Positions 35,365 through 43,806 of a stretch of 64,000 bases of DNA are shown here, in pieces. The first letter of the stretch is position 1; each line of letters opens with the position of its first letter. The translations under genes and the position numbers were made by a program. The stretch spans positions 62,001-126,000 of the forward strand of contig NZ_QGTX01000001.1 of NCBI RefSeq assembly GCF_003182485.1, written 5' to 3'. This stretch comes from Geodermatophilus normandii. Lineage in GTDB: Bacteria; Actinomycetota; Actinomycetes; Mycobacteriales; Geodermatophilaceae. The notes under the pieces are model-generated. The model was not told the DNA's origin, did not search any database, and worked only from the letters and a program-made list of their open reading frames with translations.

Positions 35365-36258
35365 ATGACGACGACGACCGCCGAGCGGTCAGGACAGTTC
35401 ACCCTCGGGGACCGCCCGGTCCACCGGCTCGGCTACGGGGCCATGCAGCTGGCCGGACCGCACGTGATGGGCCCGCCGGCCGACCGGGAGGCCGCCGTCG
35501 CCGTCCTGCGCCGTGCCGTGGAGCTCGGCGTGGACCACATCGACACCAGCGACTACTACGGCCCGCACGTGACCAACGAGGTCATCCGCGAGGCGCTGCA
35601 CCCCTATCCCGAGCAGCTGACGATCGTCACCAAGGTCGGTGCCCGGCGGACGCCGGAGGGCGAGTGGCCCGAGGCGCTCTCCCCCGACGAGCTCAGGCAG
35701 GCCGTGCACGACAACCTCGACCACCTCGGCCTCGACGTGATCGACGTGGTGAACCTCCGGATGCCCGGGTTCGCCGCGCCGGTGGAGCGCTCGCTCGCCG
35801 AGCCGTTCGAGACGCTGGCCGAGCTGCAGCAGCAGGGACTCATCCGTCACCTCGGCGTCTCCAACGTGACGACGCAGCAGTTCGCGGAGGCGCGCGCGAT
35901 CGCGCCGGTGGTGTGCGTGCAGAACCACTACAACCTCGTGCACCGCGAGGACGACCCGATGGTCGACGCGCTGGCCCGCGAGGGCGTCGCCTACGTGCCG
36001 TTCTTCCCGCTGGGCGGTTTCTCGCCGCTGCAGTCGGCGGCGCTGGAGACCGTGGCACGGCGGCTGGAGACCACGCCGATGCAGGTGGCGCTGGCCTGGC
36101 TGCTGGCGCGCTCGCCGAACGTCCTGCTCATCCCGGGGACGTCGTCGGTGGCGCACCTGGAGGAGAACCTGCAGGCCGCCGCGCGGGTGCTCGGGCCGGC
36201 CGAGATGGCGGAGCTCGACCGCATCGGCGGCACCGGGGAGCCCGACGTCGACCTCTGA
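35365..36258 (+). CDS. aldo/keto reductase with His-to-Arg change in the tetrad
   Basis: 297 residues, close paralogue of the gene at 440-1294. D60, Y65 and K90 are present (DTSDYYGP, VTKVGA), but the usual catalytic His position reads VVNLRMPG, with Arg where LxxH is expected. A similar change occurs in a known actinobacterial subgroup, so the protein is probably active on a particular substrate class rather than dead. AGGAGG precedes the ATG. It may form an operon with the upstream exporter. Confidence 0.92.
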   Translation: MTTTTAERSGQFTLGDRPVHRLGYGAMQLAGPHVMGPPADREAAVAVLRRAVELGVDHIDTSDYYGPHVTNEVIREALHPYPEQLTIVTKVGARRTPEGEWPEALSPDELRQAVHDNLDHLGLDVIDVVNLRMPGFAAPVERSLAEPFETLAELQQQGLIRHLGVSNVTTQQFAEARAIAPVVCVQNHYNLVHREDDPMVDALAREGVAYVPFFPLGGFSPLQSAALETVARRLETTPMQVALAWLLARSPNVLLIPGTSSVAHLEENLQAAARVLGPAEMAELDRIGGTGEPDVDL

Positions 36259-36290
36259 GCCCGGACGGCGGATCCGGCCCTTCCCGCCGC

Positions 36291-37613
36291 TCAGGCCCGC
36301 CCCACCCCCGCCCCGACCGGGCCGAGCACCCGGTCGAGGTGGGCGTTGGCGAACACGCCGGCCGGGTCGAGCCGGTCCCGCAGCGCGGTGAACTCGCCGA
36401 AGCGCGGGTAGCGGCCGGCCAGGGCGGCGGCGTCGAGGCCGTGCAGCTTGCCCCAGTGCGGGCGCCCGCCGGCCGCGCCGGCGATCGCCTCGAACGCCGC
36501 GAACCACCCCCCGGAGGGACCTCGGGCGGGCAGGTGGACGGCGACGTAGGCGGTGTCGCGCCCGGAGGCGGTGGACAGCGGGACGTCGTCGGCGGCGGCG
36601 ACGCGCACCTCCACCGGGAAGGGCACCCGCTCCGCCCCTGCGTCGGCCACCCGCCGCAGCTCGGTCAGCACCTGCGGGGCCGCCTCCCGCGGGATCGCGT
36701 ACTCCATCTCGCGGAACCGGACCCGGCGACGGGAGACGAACACCCGGTGCGCGACGTCGGTGTAGGTCCGCGCGCCCAGGGCACCGGCGGAGAGGCGGGC
36801 CAGCGGCGGCACCAGCGCGGGAACCCGGCGGCCGGCCGCGACGACGGCCGCGAACCCCGCGTTGGCCAGCACCTCGTCGTCCCAGAACGCGCGGGCCCGG
36901 CCGAGCGGGGCGACCTCGCTGATCGGCACCCGGGTGTTGTGCTTGGTCAGGCAGCGGTCGGTGTGCGGGAACCAGTAGAACTCGACGTGGTCGGTGGCGG
37001 TCACGACCTCGTCGAAGGCCTCCACCAGGTCGGGCAGCCGGGCCGGCCCCTCCTCCGCGCGCAGGGCGAAGGCCGGCACCGCCTGCAGCGTCACCGTGCT
37101 GAGCACGCCGAGGGCGCCGAGTCCGATGCGCGCGGCGGAGAACACCTCGGCGTGCTGGTCCCGAGCGCAGCGCAGCACGGTCCCGTCGGCGGTCACGAGC
37201 TCCAGCGCGCGCACCTGGCCGGCCAGGCCGCCGAAGCGGGCGCCGGTGCCGTGCGTGCCGGTGGACAGCGCCCCGGCGACGGTCTGCCGGTCGACGTCGC
37301 CGAGGTTGGTCAGCCCCCACCCGCGGGCGGCGAGCTCCGCGGTGAGCCGGTGCAGCGGCATCCCCGCCTGCACGGTCACCAGCCCGTCGTCGTCGACCCC
37401 GACCAGCCCCGCGTGGTGGTGCAGCGCCAGGGCGACGTCCTCCGGGCGGCCGATCCCGCTGAAGGAGTGGCCGCTGCCGAGCGCGGTGACCCGCCGGCCG
37501 GCCGCCGCGGCCGCCCGCACCTCGGCGGCGATCGCCTCCGTCCCGGCCGGGGCGACGACGGTCAGGCCGCTCGCGCGCTGGTTGCCGGCCCAGTTGCGCC
37601 AGGTGCCGGTCAC
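36291..37613 (-). CDS. FAD-binding sugar-alcohol/aldonolactone oxidase
   Basis: 440 residues, vanillyl-alcohol-oxidase fold. The FAD segment GSGHSFSGIG carries H49, the usual site of covalent flavin attachment. DVDRQTVAGALSTGTHGTG is the second FAD motif, and HWGKLHGLDA near the C terminus is typical of D-arabinono-1,4-lactone oxidase and alditol oxidase. It oxidises a polyol or lactone with oxygen, giving hydrogen peroxide. The GTG at 37611-37613 follows GGAGGAGG. Divergent from the PLP enzyme at 37719. Confidence 0.92.
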   Translation of the reverse strand: MTGTWRNWAGNQRASGLTVVAPAGTEAIAAEVRAAAAAGRRVTALGSGHSFSGIGRPEDVALALHHHAGLVGVDDDGLVTVQAGMPLHRLTAELAARGWGLTNLGDVDRQTVAGALSTGTHGTGARFGGLAGQVRALELVTADGTVLRCARDQHAEVFSAARIGLGALGVLSTVTLQAVPAFALRAEEGPARLPDLVEAFDEVVTATDHVEFYWFPHTDRCLTKHNTRVPISEVAPLGRARAFWDDEVLANAGFAAVVAAGRRVPALVPPLARLSAGALGARTYTDVAHRVFVSRRRVRFREMEYAIPREAAPQVLTELRRVADAGAERVPFPVEVRVAAADDVPLSTASGRDTAYVAVHLPARGPSGGWFAAFEAIAGAAGGRPHWGKLHGLDAAALAGRYPRFGEFTALRDRLDPAGVFANAHLDRVLGPVGAGVGRA

Positions 37614-37718
37614 GGTCGCCCTCCTCCGGTGTCCGCGGCAGTGTGTCGGCTCGCGGGGAGCGAGTCGAGGCCCGCGGCGCTTGCCCCGGCGCGCCGCCGG
37701 ACGGGAGGCTCCGGGACC

Positions 37719-38918
37719 GTGACCTCGGCACGTGCCCGGCTCGACGCCGCGACGGCGGACCTCGACCCGCCGCTCGCCGTCCTCGACCTCGACGCCCTCG
37801 ACGCCAACGCCGCCGACCTCACCCGCCGCGCCGGCGGGCGGCCGATCCGCGTGGCGAGCAAGTCGGTGCGCAGCCGCGCGGTGCTGCGGCGCGTGCTGGC
37901 CCGGCCGGGGTTCGCCGGCGTGCTCGCCTACACGCTGGCCGAGGCGCTGTGGCTGGCCGGCGGGGACGACCCCGTGTGCGACGACGTCGTCGTCGGCTAC
38001 CCGACCGTGGACCGGGCGGCGCTGCGCCGACTGGTCGCCGACCCGGCGCTGGCGGCCCGCGTGACCCTGGTGGTCGACTCCCCCGACCACCTCGACACCG
38101 TCGACGCGGTGGCCCTCCCCGGGAGGCGCCCGCCGGTGCGGGTCTGCCTCGACCTCGACGCCTCGCTGCGGGCCGCCGGCGGCCGGGTGCACGTCGGCGT
38201 GCGCCGCTCCCCCGTGCACGACCCGGCCGGCGCGGCGGCGCTGGCGCGGGCGGTGTGCGACCGGCGCGGCTTCACCCTCGTGGGACTGATGGCCTACGAG
38301 GCGCAGGTCGCCGGCGTGCCGGACGCGCCGCCCGGCCGCCCGCTGCGCGGCCTCGCGGTGCGCGGTGTGCAGGCGCTGTCGGTGCGCGAGCTGGCCGGAC
38401 GGCGGGCGGCGGCGGTGGCCGCGGTGTCGGCGGTGGCGCCCCTGCGGTTCGTCAACGGCGGCGGCACCGGCAGCCTCGAGCGGACCGCCGCCGACCCCGC
38501 CGTCACCGAGCTCGCCGCGGGCTCGGGCCTCTACCAGCCGACGCTGTTCGACGGCTACCGCGCGTTCCGCGGCCGGCCGGCCCTGCTGTTCGCGCTGCCG
38601 GTGACCCGCCGTCCGGCGCCCGGGACGGTGACCGTGGCCGGCGGCGGGTGGATCGCGTCGGGGCCGCCCGGGGCCGACCGGCTGCCCCGCCCCGTGCACC
38701 CGCCCCGCCTGCGGCTGCTCGGCACCGAGGGCGCCGGGGAGGTGCAGACGCCCCTGCGCGGGCCGGACGCCGACGCGCTGCGGGTGGGCGACCGCGTCTG
38801 GTTCCGCCACGCGAAGGCCGGCGAGGTGTGCGAGCACGTCGACGTCCTGCACACCCTCGCCGGCGACGCGCGCAGCGGCGCCGTCCCCACCTACCGCGGC
38901 GAGGGCCGGGCGTTCTGA
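37719..38918 (+). CDS. PLP-dependent amino acid deaminase/aldolase (alanine racemase N-terminal fold)
   Basis: 399 residues. N-terminal PLP barrel with the Schiff-base lysine K48 in RVASKSVRS, and a C-terminal beta domain typical of D-threonine aldolase and D-serine dehydratase relatives (GEVQTPLRG, VWFRHAKAGEVCEHVD). It should act on a D-amino acid or hydroxy amino acid. It is commonly found beside an alditol-oxidase gene, as here, but the metabolic link is unclear. The GTG at 37719 has GGGAGG upstream. Confidence 0.88.
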   Translation: MTSARARLDAATADLDPPLAVLDLDALDANAADLTRRAGGRPIRVASKSVRSRAVLRRVLARPGFAGVLAYTLAEALWLAGGDDPVCDDVVVGYPTVDRAALRRLVADPALAARVTLVVDSPDHLDTVDAVALPGRRPPVRVCLDLDASLRAAGGRVHVGVRRSPVHDPAGAAALARAVCDRRGFTLVGLMAYEAQVAGVPDAPPGRPLRGLAVRGVQALSVRELAGRRAAAVAAVSAVAPLRFVNGGGTGSLERTAADPAVTELAAGSGLYQPTLFDGYRAFRGRPALLFALPVTRRPAPGTVTVAGGGWIASGPPGADRLPRPVHPPRLRLLGTEGAGEVQTPLRGPDADALRVGDRVWFRHAKAGEVCEHVDVLHTLAGDARSGAVPTYRGEGRAF

Positions 38919-38945
38919 CCGGCACGAACGGCGATCTGCCCCGTT

Positions 38946-39335
38946 CTAGTCGGCGTCGTTGGCGAGGAGGGCGCGGGCCTCGGCCGCCTCGTCCTCGGTG
39001 AACCCGCCCGAGCCGTCGGAGCGGCCGACCTGGGTGTCGATCCAGCGCCGGTGCGCCTCCCACGCCGACTGCCGGGTGGCGCCGAGCGCGCGGCCGATCT
39101 GCGCCCAGGACGCCCCCGTCGTCCGCGCCGTGCGCACGGTGAGCTGCCGACCCTGGGCCGCGCGCCGGGCGATCACCTCGCCGAGCGCCAGCAGCTCCAG
39201 TGCCTCGTCCCGGGTGAGCGGCCGCGGGCCGTCCGGGTCGTCGGGGTCGGCGAGGGAGTCCCGGGCGCGCAGCTCCTCGTAGCGCCGGACGGCGCTGCCG
39301 AGGGTGTGCCGCCGTTCGAGGTCGTCGACGTCCAT
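38946..39335 (-). CDS. small helix-turn-helix-like protein, unknown
   Basis: 129 residues, all helical. The centre (TGASWAQIGRALGATRQSAWEAHRRW) resembles an HTH that recognises DNA, and the acidic C terminus (GFTEDEAAEARALL) is like small actinobacterial regulators. No ligand domain is seen. Function not assigned beyond probable DNA binding. Confidence 0.75.
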   Translation of the reverse strand: MDVDDLERRHTLGSAVRRYEELRARDSLADPDDPDGPRPLTRDEALELLALGEVIARRAAQGRQLTVRTARTTGASWAQIGRALGATRQSAWEAHRRWIDTQVGRSDGSGGFTEDEAAEARALLANDAD

Positions 39336-39386
39336 GACCCAGCGTCCGTCAGGCTGCCCTGACAGTCAAGCCGGCCTGACGGACGC

Positions 39387-41006
39387 TCAGCGGGCGCGGG
39401 CCACCCGCGTCTCGTCGAACACCGGCTCGGCGGACTCGTAGACCCGCCCGTCGGCGCCGAAGACGAGGAACCGGTCGAAGGACCGGGCGAACCAGCGGTC
39501 GTGGGTGACGGCGAGGACGGTCCCGTCGAACGCGGCCAGGGCCTCCTCCAGCGCCTCGGCCGACAGGACGTCGAGGTTGTCGGTGGGCTCGTCGAGCAGC
39601 AGCAGCGTGGCGCCCGACAGCTCGAGCATCAGCACCTGCAGCCGCGCCTGCTGCCCGCCCGACATGGTGCGGAACGGCTGGTCGGCGGCGTCGGTGAGCC
39701 CGTAGCGGCGCAGCGCGGCCATCGCCCGGCCGCGATCGACGCCCGGGCGGCCCGGCTCGCCGTGCCACAGCAGGTCCACCGGCGTGCGGTCCAGCCACTC
39801 CGGGTGGGCGTGGGTCTGCGCGAACATGCCCGGGACCACCCGCGCGCCGAGCCGCCAGGACCCGGTGTGCGCGACGTCGGCTCCGGCCAGCAGCCGCAGG
39901 AAGTGCGACTTGCCCGCGCCGTTGGCGCCGAGGACGCCGACCCGGTCGCCGTACCAGACCTCCAGGTCGAACGGCCGCATCAGCCCGCTCAGCTCCAGCT
40001 GCTCGGCCATGACCGCCCGCACGCCGGTGCGCCCGCCGCGCAGCCGCATCGTCACCTCCTGCTGCGGAGGGCGGTCGGGAGGCGGGCCGGCCTTCTCGAA
40101 CTTCGCCAGCCGGGTCTGCGCCGCGGAGTACCGGCTGGCCATGTCCGGGGAGTTGGCCGCCTGCTGCTGCAGCGTGCGCACCAGGTCCACCAGCCGCTGG
40201 TGCTCCTCCTCCCACCGGCGGCGCAGCTCGGCCATCCGCTCGTGCCGGGCGGCCCGCGCGTCGGGGTAGCCGGCCCACCCGCCGCCGTGCACCCACGCCG
40301 TCCGGCCCTCGACGGTCACCACCCGGTCGGCGACGGTCGCGAGCAGCTCGCGGTCGTGGCTGACGAACAGCACCGTCTTGCGCGTCTCGAGCAGCCGCTG
40401 CTCCAGCCACCGCTTGCCCGGGACGTCGAGGTAGTTGTCCGGCTCGTCGAGCAGCAGCACCTGCTCGGGCCCGCGCAGCAGCGCCTCCAGCGCCAGCCGC
40501 TTCTGCTCACCGCCGGACAGCGTGGACAGCTCGCGGTACTTGCACCGGTCGTAGGGGACGCCGAGAGCCGCCACGGTCACCGTGTCCCAGGTGACCTCGG
40601 CCTCGTAGCCGCCGACGTCGCCCCACTGCGCGAGCGCGCCGGCGTAGGCCAGCTGCGCGGGCTCGTCGTCGGTCTCCATGAGGGCGAGCTCGGCGGCCTC
40701 CAGGGCGTCCCACGCGGCCCGCACCGCCGGGGCGGAGAGGTCGACGAGGAAGCGCTGGACGGTGGTGTCGTCGCGCACCGAGCCGATGAACTGCCGCATG
40801 ACGCCGAGCCCGCCGCTTCGGGCGACGGTGCCGGCCTCGGGGACGAGGTCGCCGGAGACGATCCGCAGCAGCGTCGTCTTCCCGGCGCCGTTCTCCCCGA
40901 CCAGCGCCGCCCGGGCGCCGTCGCCGACCCGGAACGAGACGTCGTCCAGCAGCACCCGGCCGTCCGGCAGCGTGTGCCGGACCCCGCTCACGTCGACGTA
41001 GCCCAC
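39387..41006 (-). CDS. ABC-F family ATP-binding protein
   Basis: 539 residues: two ATP-binding cassettes and no membrane domain. Walker A motifs GENGAGKTTL (from residue 37) and GANGAGKSHF; signatures LSGGEQKRL and MSGGQQARL; Walker B LLLLDEPTDNLD. A linker with long helices lies between them. ABC-F proteins act on the ribosome, as translation factors (EttA type) or antibiotic-resistance proteins. The second Walker A has H where a T is usual (GKSHF). The GTG start follows GACGAT by six bases. Confidence 0.93.
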   Translation of the reverse strand: MGYVDVSGVRHTLPDGRVLLDDVSFRVGDGARAALVGENGAGKTTLLRIVSGDLVPEAGTVARSGGLGVMRQFIGSVRDDTTVQRFLVDLSAPAVRAAWDALEAAELALMETDDEPAQLAYAGALAQWGDVGGYEAEVTWDTVTVAALGVPYDRCKYRELSTLSGGEQKRLALEALLRGPEQVLLLDEPDNYLDVPGKRWLEQRLLETRKTVLFVSHDRELLATVADRVVTVEGRTAWVHGGGWAGYPDARAARHERMAELRRRWEEEHQRLVDLVRTLQQQAANSPDMASRYSAAQTRLAKFEKAGPPPDRPPQQEVTMRLRGGRTGVRAVMAEQLELSGLMRPFDLEVWYGDRVGVLGANGAGKSHFLRLLAGADVAHTGSWRLGARVVPGMFAQTHAHPEWLDRTPVDLLWHGEPGRPGVDRGRAMAALRRYGLTDAADQPFRTMSGGQQARLQVLMLELSGATLLLLDEPTDNLDVLSAEALEEALAAFDGTVLAVTHDRWFARSFDRFLVFGADGRVYESAEPVFDETRVARAR

Positions 41007-41048
41007 CCGGTCATCGTCCGGGGTGCGGCAACCGGATTCGGCGGGGGG

Positions 41049-41255
41049 TCAGCCGACCGACTGCAGCCGGGTGCGCGCGAGCCGCTCGACCATCTCCGGC
41101 AGCGCCGTCGCCGGGACGCCGCTGAGGTCCCGGCGGGCGGAGCGCACCACGCGACCGACGACCTGGGGTCGCAGCCGCGTGCCGAACTCGTCCACCAGAC
41201 GGGTGACGGCCTGCTCGACGGCGGGGTCGACGGGGAGCTGCTCGTGAAGCGTCAT
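41049..41255 (-). CDS. three-helix-bundle small protein
   Basis: 68 residues: PAVEQAVTRLVDEFGTRLRP, then VVGRVVRSARRDLSGVP and ALPEMVERLARTRL. This is the three-helix bundle dimerisation domain seen in small actinobacterial proteins and at the front of some arsenate-reductase-like phosphatases. GAGGAG is upstream of the ATG. Role unknown. Confidence 0.8.
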   Translation of the reverse strand: MTLHEQLPVDPAVEQAVTRLVDEFGTRLRPQVVGRVVRSARRDLSGVPATALPEMVERLARTRLQSVG

Positions 41256-41371
41256 GGGCGCGCGGGACTCCTCGTGCGGTCCGTGCGAGGGGGACGGCCT
41301 CCACGGTGGCGTGCCGGGACCCGCCGATCCAGGGACCTAGGTCCCTCCCATGGGCGGCTCCGGCGTGTCGG

Positions 41372-41797
41372 TCAGGAGACGAAGAACGCGTTGCCGCCCG
41401 ACGACGTGACCGCCGCGGCGTCCCGCACGAGGGCCGCGAGCTCTCCGGCGTCCACCCGGTCGAGGGAGGTGAAGCGGACGCAGCTCCTGCCGCAGGACAC
41501 CTCCCCGAGCCGCCCGGCGCGGGCCTCGGGCAGGTACTCCCCGTCCACGACGGCGCAGACGTAGAGCGACAGGTGCCGCTTCTGCGCGGCCAGGGCGACC
41601 AGCGGCCAGCGGGTGGTCTCCCTCGCCGACCGCGGCCGGTAGGGCAGCAGCCCGTACCCCAGCACCTGCCCGGCGCCGGCCGGGACGAGTTCCCGGTCCA
41701 GCCCGGGCGCCGCCTCGCGCACCAGGGCGTCGACCCGCCGCAACTCGGCCTCGCGCGGCCCGGCCGCGGCGAACCACTCCTCGATCGGATCGGGCAC
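41372..41797 (-). CDS. DUF1801 (YdhG-like) protein
   Basis: 141 residues. DUF1801 domain with VLGYGLLPYRP, WPLVALAAQKRHLSLYVCA and a C-terminal CVRFTSLDRVD segment. Relatives such as B. subtilis YdhG/Fra are proposed iron chaperones, but the family is broad. The GTG start is preceded by GAGGAGG that overlaps the stop of the small gene upstream, so these are cotranscribed. Confidence 0.88.
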   Translation of the reverse strand: MPDPIEEWFAAAGPREAELRRVDALVREAAPGLDRELVPAGAGQVLGYGLLPYRPRSARETTRWPLVALAAQKRHLSLYVCAVVDGEYLPEARAGRLGEVSCGRSCVRFTSLDRVDAGELAALVRDAAAVTSSGGNAFFVS

Positions 41798-41807
41798 GGC
41801 CGCCTCC

Positions 41808-41930
41808 TCAGTCCAGGGCGAGGGAGAGCACCGTCGCGCCGGCCGCCAGCACCATGGCGAGCACGATCACCGCGGCCACCAGCCGCCGTCGCCGCTCGGC
41901 ACCGGGGCCACCGGCCCCGCCCATCCCCAT
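41808..41930 (-). CDS. 40-residue membrane peptide
   Basis: A short gene between the methyltransferase and DUF1801 genes: MGMGGAGGPGAERRRR, then a helix LVAAVIVLAMVLAAGATVLS and LALD. The Arg run before one membrane helix fits an inward-facing N terminus. It starts six bases after the methyltransferase stop and its own stop is the T of TGAGGAGG used by the next gene. Too short to assign; it could be spurious, but the spacing favours a real peptide. GTG 41933 is an alternative start. Confidence 0.55.
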   Translation of the reverse strand: MGMGGAGGPGAERRRRLVAAVIVLAMVLAAGATVLSLALD

Positions 41931-41936
41931 CACGGC

Positions 41937-42533
41937 TCAGACGCTAGCGCCGGGGGACGACGGTCGGCGTCCCCACAGCAGGGTGTCCAGCGCGGTCCCG
42001 GCGGGCGTCTCCCGCGGCACCGTGGCGAGCCGGTCGACGTCGAGCAGGCCGGCGACCGGGGCCAGCCGGCGCGGGCTGTGCAGGATCGCCGGGTCCTGCG
42101 GCCCGCCCACGCCGTGCGCGAGGTTGTCGACGTCGTGGCCGAGCAGCAGGAACCGCCCGCCCGGCCGCAGCCAGCCCACCGCCCGGCGCAGCAGGTCGGT
42201 CATCGGCGGGTCCGGCAGGTGCAGGTACGCCACCAGCACGAGGTCCAGCGACCCCGGCGGTGCGGACCACCCGGTGACGTCGGCGGTCACCCAGGTGACC
42301 CGGTCGGCGCCGGCCTGGGCCCGCCCGCGCGCCAGGCCGGTGGCGGAGAAGTCGACGGCGGTCGCCCGCCAGCCGAGGCGGGCCAGCCACAGCGCGTGCC
42401 GCCCCTCCCCCGCGGCCACGTCCGCGGCGTCGCCCGGCGGGAGGTCCTGCACCAGCGAGGCGACGAGCGGGTTGGGCTCTCCCGACCACTGCTGCCGCTC
42501 GGCGTAGCGCGCGTCCCAGTCCCCGGCCTGCAC
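41937..42533 (-). CDS. class I SAM-dependent methyltransferase
   Basis: 198 residues, TehB-like size. Motifs: WDARYAER, DVAAGEGRHALWLARLG for SAM binding, TAVDFS and the post-motif LVLVAYLHLPDPP. In this group the substrate is usually small (tellurite, thiols). First gene of a three-gene operon with the 40-residue peptide and DUF1801. The GTG is seven bases after a CAGACT box, so leaderless. Confidence 0.9.
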   Translation of the reverse strand: MQAGDWDARYAERQQWSGEPNPLVASLVQDLPPGDAADVAAGEGRHALWLARLGWRATAVDFSATGLARGRAQAGADRVTWVTADVTGWSAPPGSLDLVLVAYLHLPDPPMTDLLRRAVGWLRPGGRFLLLGHDVDNLAHGVGGPQDPAILHSPRRLAPVAGLLDVDRLATVPRETPAGTALDTLLWGRRPSSPGASV

Positions 42534-42540
42534 GCGCCGC

Positions 42541-42546
42541 AGTCTG
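42541..42546 (-). promoter_or_regulatory. -10 box CAGACT of the methyltransferase operon
   Basis: CAGACT on the minus strand, seven bases before the GTG. Confidence 0.4.
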
Positions 42547-42579
42547 TCAGTGCCGGGGTGCGCGGAGCCGGGGCGGGAC

Positions 42580-42585
42580 CAGGCT
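42580..42585 (+). promoter_or_regulatory. -10 box CAGGCT of the GNAT gene
   Basis: CAGGCT six bases before the GTG at 42592, divergent from the box at 42541. Confidence 0.4.
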
Positions 42586-42591
42586 GGAGCG

Positions 42592-43122
42592 GTGCCCCGC
42601 GTCCGGCTCGTCCCCTTCCAGCCGGAGCACCTGCCCGCCGTGCTGCCCTGGTTCGACGACCCGGAGACGCAGCGCCGGCTGGGCGGGCGCGAGTGGCCGC
42701 AGCGCGAGTTCGCGCTCAGCACGGCCGCCCGGGACGAGGAGTTCCGCGGCCGCCGGGTGCTGCGGGCCCACAGCTTCGTCGCGCTCGACGACGCCGACCG
42801 CCCGGTGGCCCAGATCGGCGGGGACGTCTACGACCGCTGGACGCTCTGGGACCCCGCGGCCGAACGGGTGGTGGAGGTCCTCGAGCGCCGCACCATGGGC
42901 TCGGCCTACGTCGTCGCCCCGCCGTGTCGCGGGCACGGGTACGGCAGCGCGACCCTGCGGGCGCTGGTGGCCGCCCCGGAGACCGCCGACGTCGAGCAGT
43001 TCGTCCTGGGCGTCGAGCCGGACAACGCGGCGAGCCTGCGGGTGGCCGCCGCCGCGGGCTTCACCCCGCTCACCACCGAGCCCGACACCGAGGACATGGT
43101 CTACCTGCACCTCGTGCGCTGA
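42592..43122 (+). CDS. GNAT family N-acetyltransferase
   Basis: 176 residues. It begins VRLVPFQPEHLPAVLPWFDD and has the acetyl-CoA loop PPCRGHGYGSATLRAL and the C-terminal GVEPDNAASLRVAAAAGF, as in Rim/aminoglycoside-type GNAT enzymes. Substrate unknown. The GTG at 42592 fits a leaderless start. Confidence 0.9.
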   Translation: MPRVRLVPFQPEHLPAVLPWFDDPETQRRLGGREWPQREFALSTAARDEEFRGRRVLRAHSFVALDDADRPVAQIGGDVYDRWTLWDPAAERVVEVLERRTMGSAYVVAPPCRGHGYGSATLRALVAAPETADVEQFVLGVEPDNAASLRVAAAAGFTPLTTEPDTEDMVYLHLVR

Positions 43123-43129
43123 CGGCAGG

Positions 43130-43777
43130 ATGCCGGGCGTGCCCGCCGCCGCCTCCGACGTCGACGACCTCGTCCTGCACGGCCCCCGCGTCCTCGGGTT
43201 CGCCTCCACCGGCCGGATCGCCGCCCACTACGGTCTCGACCCCGACGACGTCGAGGACCACCTGCTCGGCCACGGCGCCCGCGGCTGGGTGGGCACCGCC
43301 TCCTTCGACGGGACCTCCGGCTGGTTCCTCACCGCCGAGGGCCGGGCCGAGGACGAGCGCCGGATGAGCGCCGAGCTCGAGCGGACCGGTGCCCGCGAGA
43401 TCGCCGGCGCGGCGTACGCGGACTTCCTGCCGCTCAACGCCCGCTTCACCCGGGTCTGCACGGACTGGCAGCTGCGGCCCACCCGCGCCGACCCCCTCGC
43501 CGCCAACGACCACTCCGACCGGCGGTGGGACGAGCGGGTCCTGCGCGCCCTCGGCACGCTCGGTCGGGAGCTGACCGCGGCGACGGCCGCGCTCGCCGGC
43601 CGCCTGCAGCGCTTCGACGGGTACGCCCCGCGGTACACCTCGGCGCTGGCGCGGGTCGACGGCGGGCAGTGGCAGTACGTCGCCGGCCCCGGCATCGAGT
43701 CCTGCCACACCGTGTGGATGCAGCTGCACGAGGACCTGCTGGCCACGCTGGGCATCGACCGCGGCAGCGAGGGCTGA
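43130..43777 (+). CDS. conserved actinobacterial protein, regulator-like
   Basis: 215 residues. The N terminus (GFASTGRIAAHYGLDPDDVEDHLLG) looks like a winged-helix DNA-reading head with a C-terminal helical part containing FLPLNARFTRVCTDWQLRP. It is often annotated as a transcriptional regulator, but I cannot place it firmly. The ATG at 43130 or the GTG at 43139 may be the start; a CAGGAT box (43126-43131) seven bases before the GTG favours the latter. It follows the GNAT gene closely. Confidence 0.75.
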   Translation: MPGVPAAASDVDDLVLHGPRVLGFASTGRIAAHYGLDPDDVEDHLLGHGARGWVGTASFDGTSGWFLTAEGRAEDERRMSAELERTGAREIAGAAYADFLPLNARFTRVCTDWQLRPTRADPLAANDHSDRRWDERVLRALGTLGRELTAATAALAGRLQRFDGYAPRYTSALARVDGGQWQYVAGPGIESCHTVWMQLHEDLLATLGIDRGSEG

Positions 43778-43794
43778 CCGTCGGCGGGGCGTGG

Positions 43795-43800
43795 CACGCT
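43795..43800 (+). promoter_or_regulatory. -10 box CACGCT of the 43807 gene
   Basis: CACGCT six bases before the ATG, no ribosome site. Confidence 0.4.
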
Positions 43801-43806
43801 CGCGCC

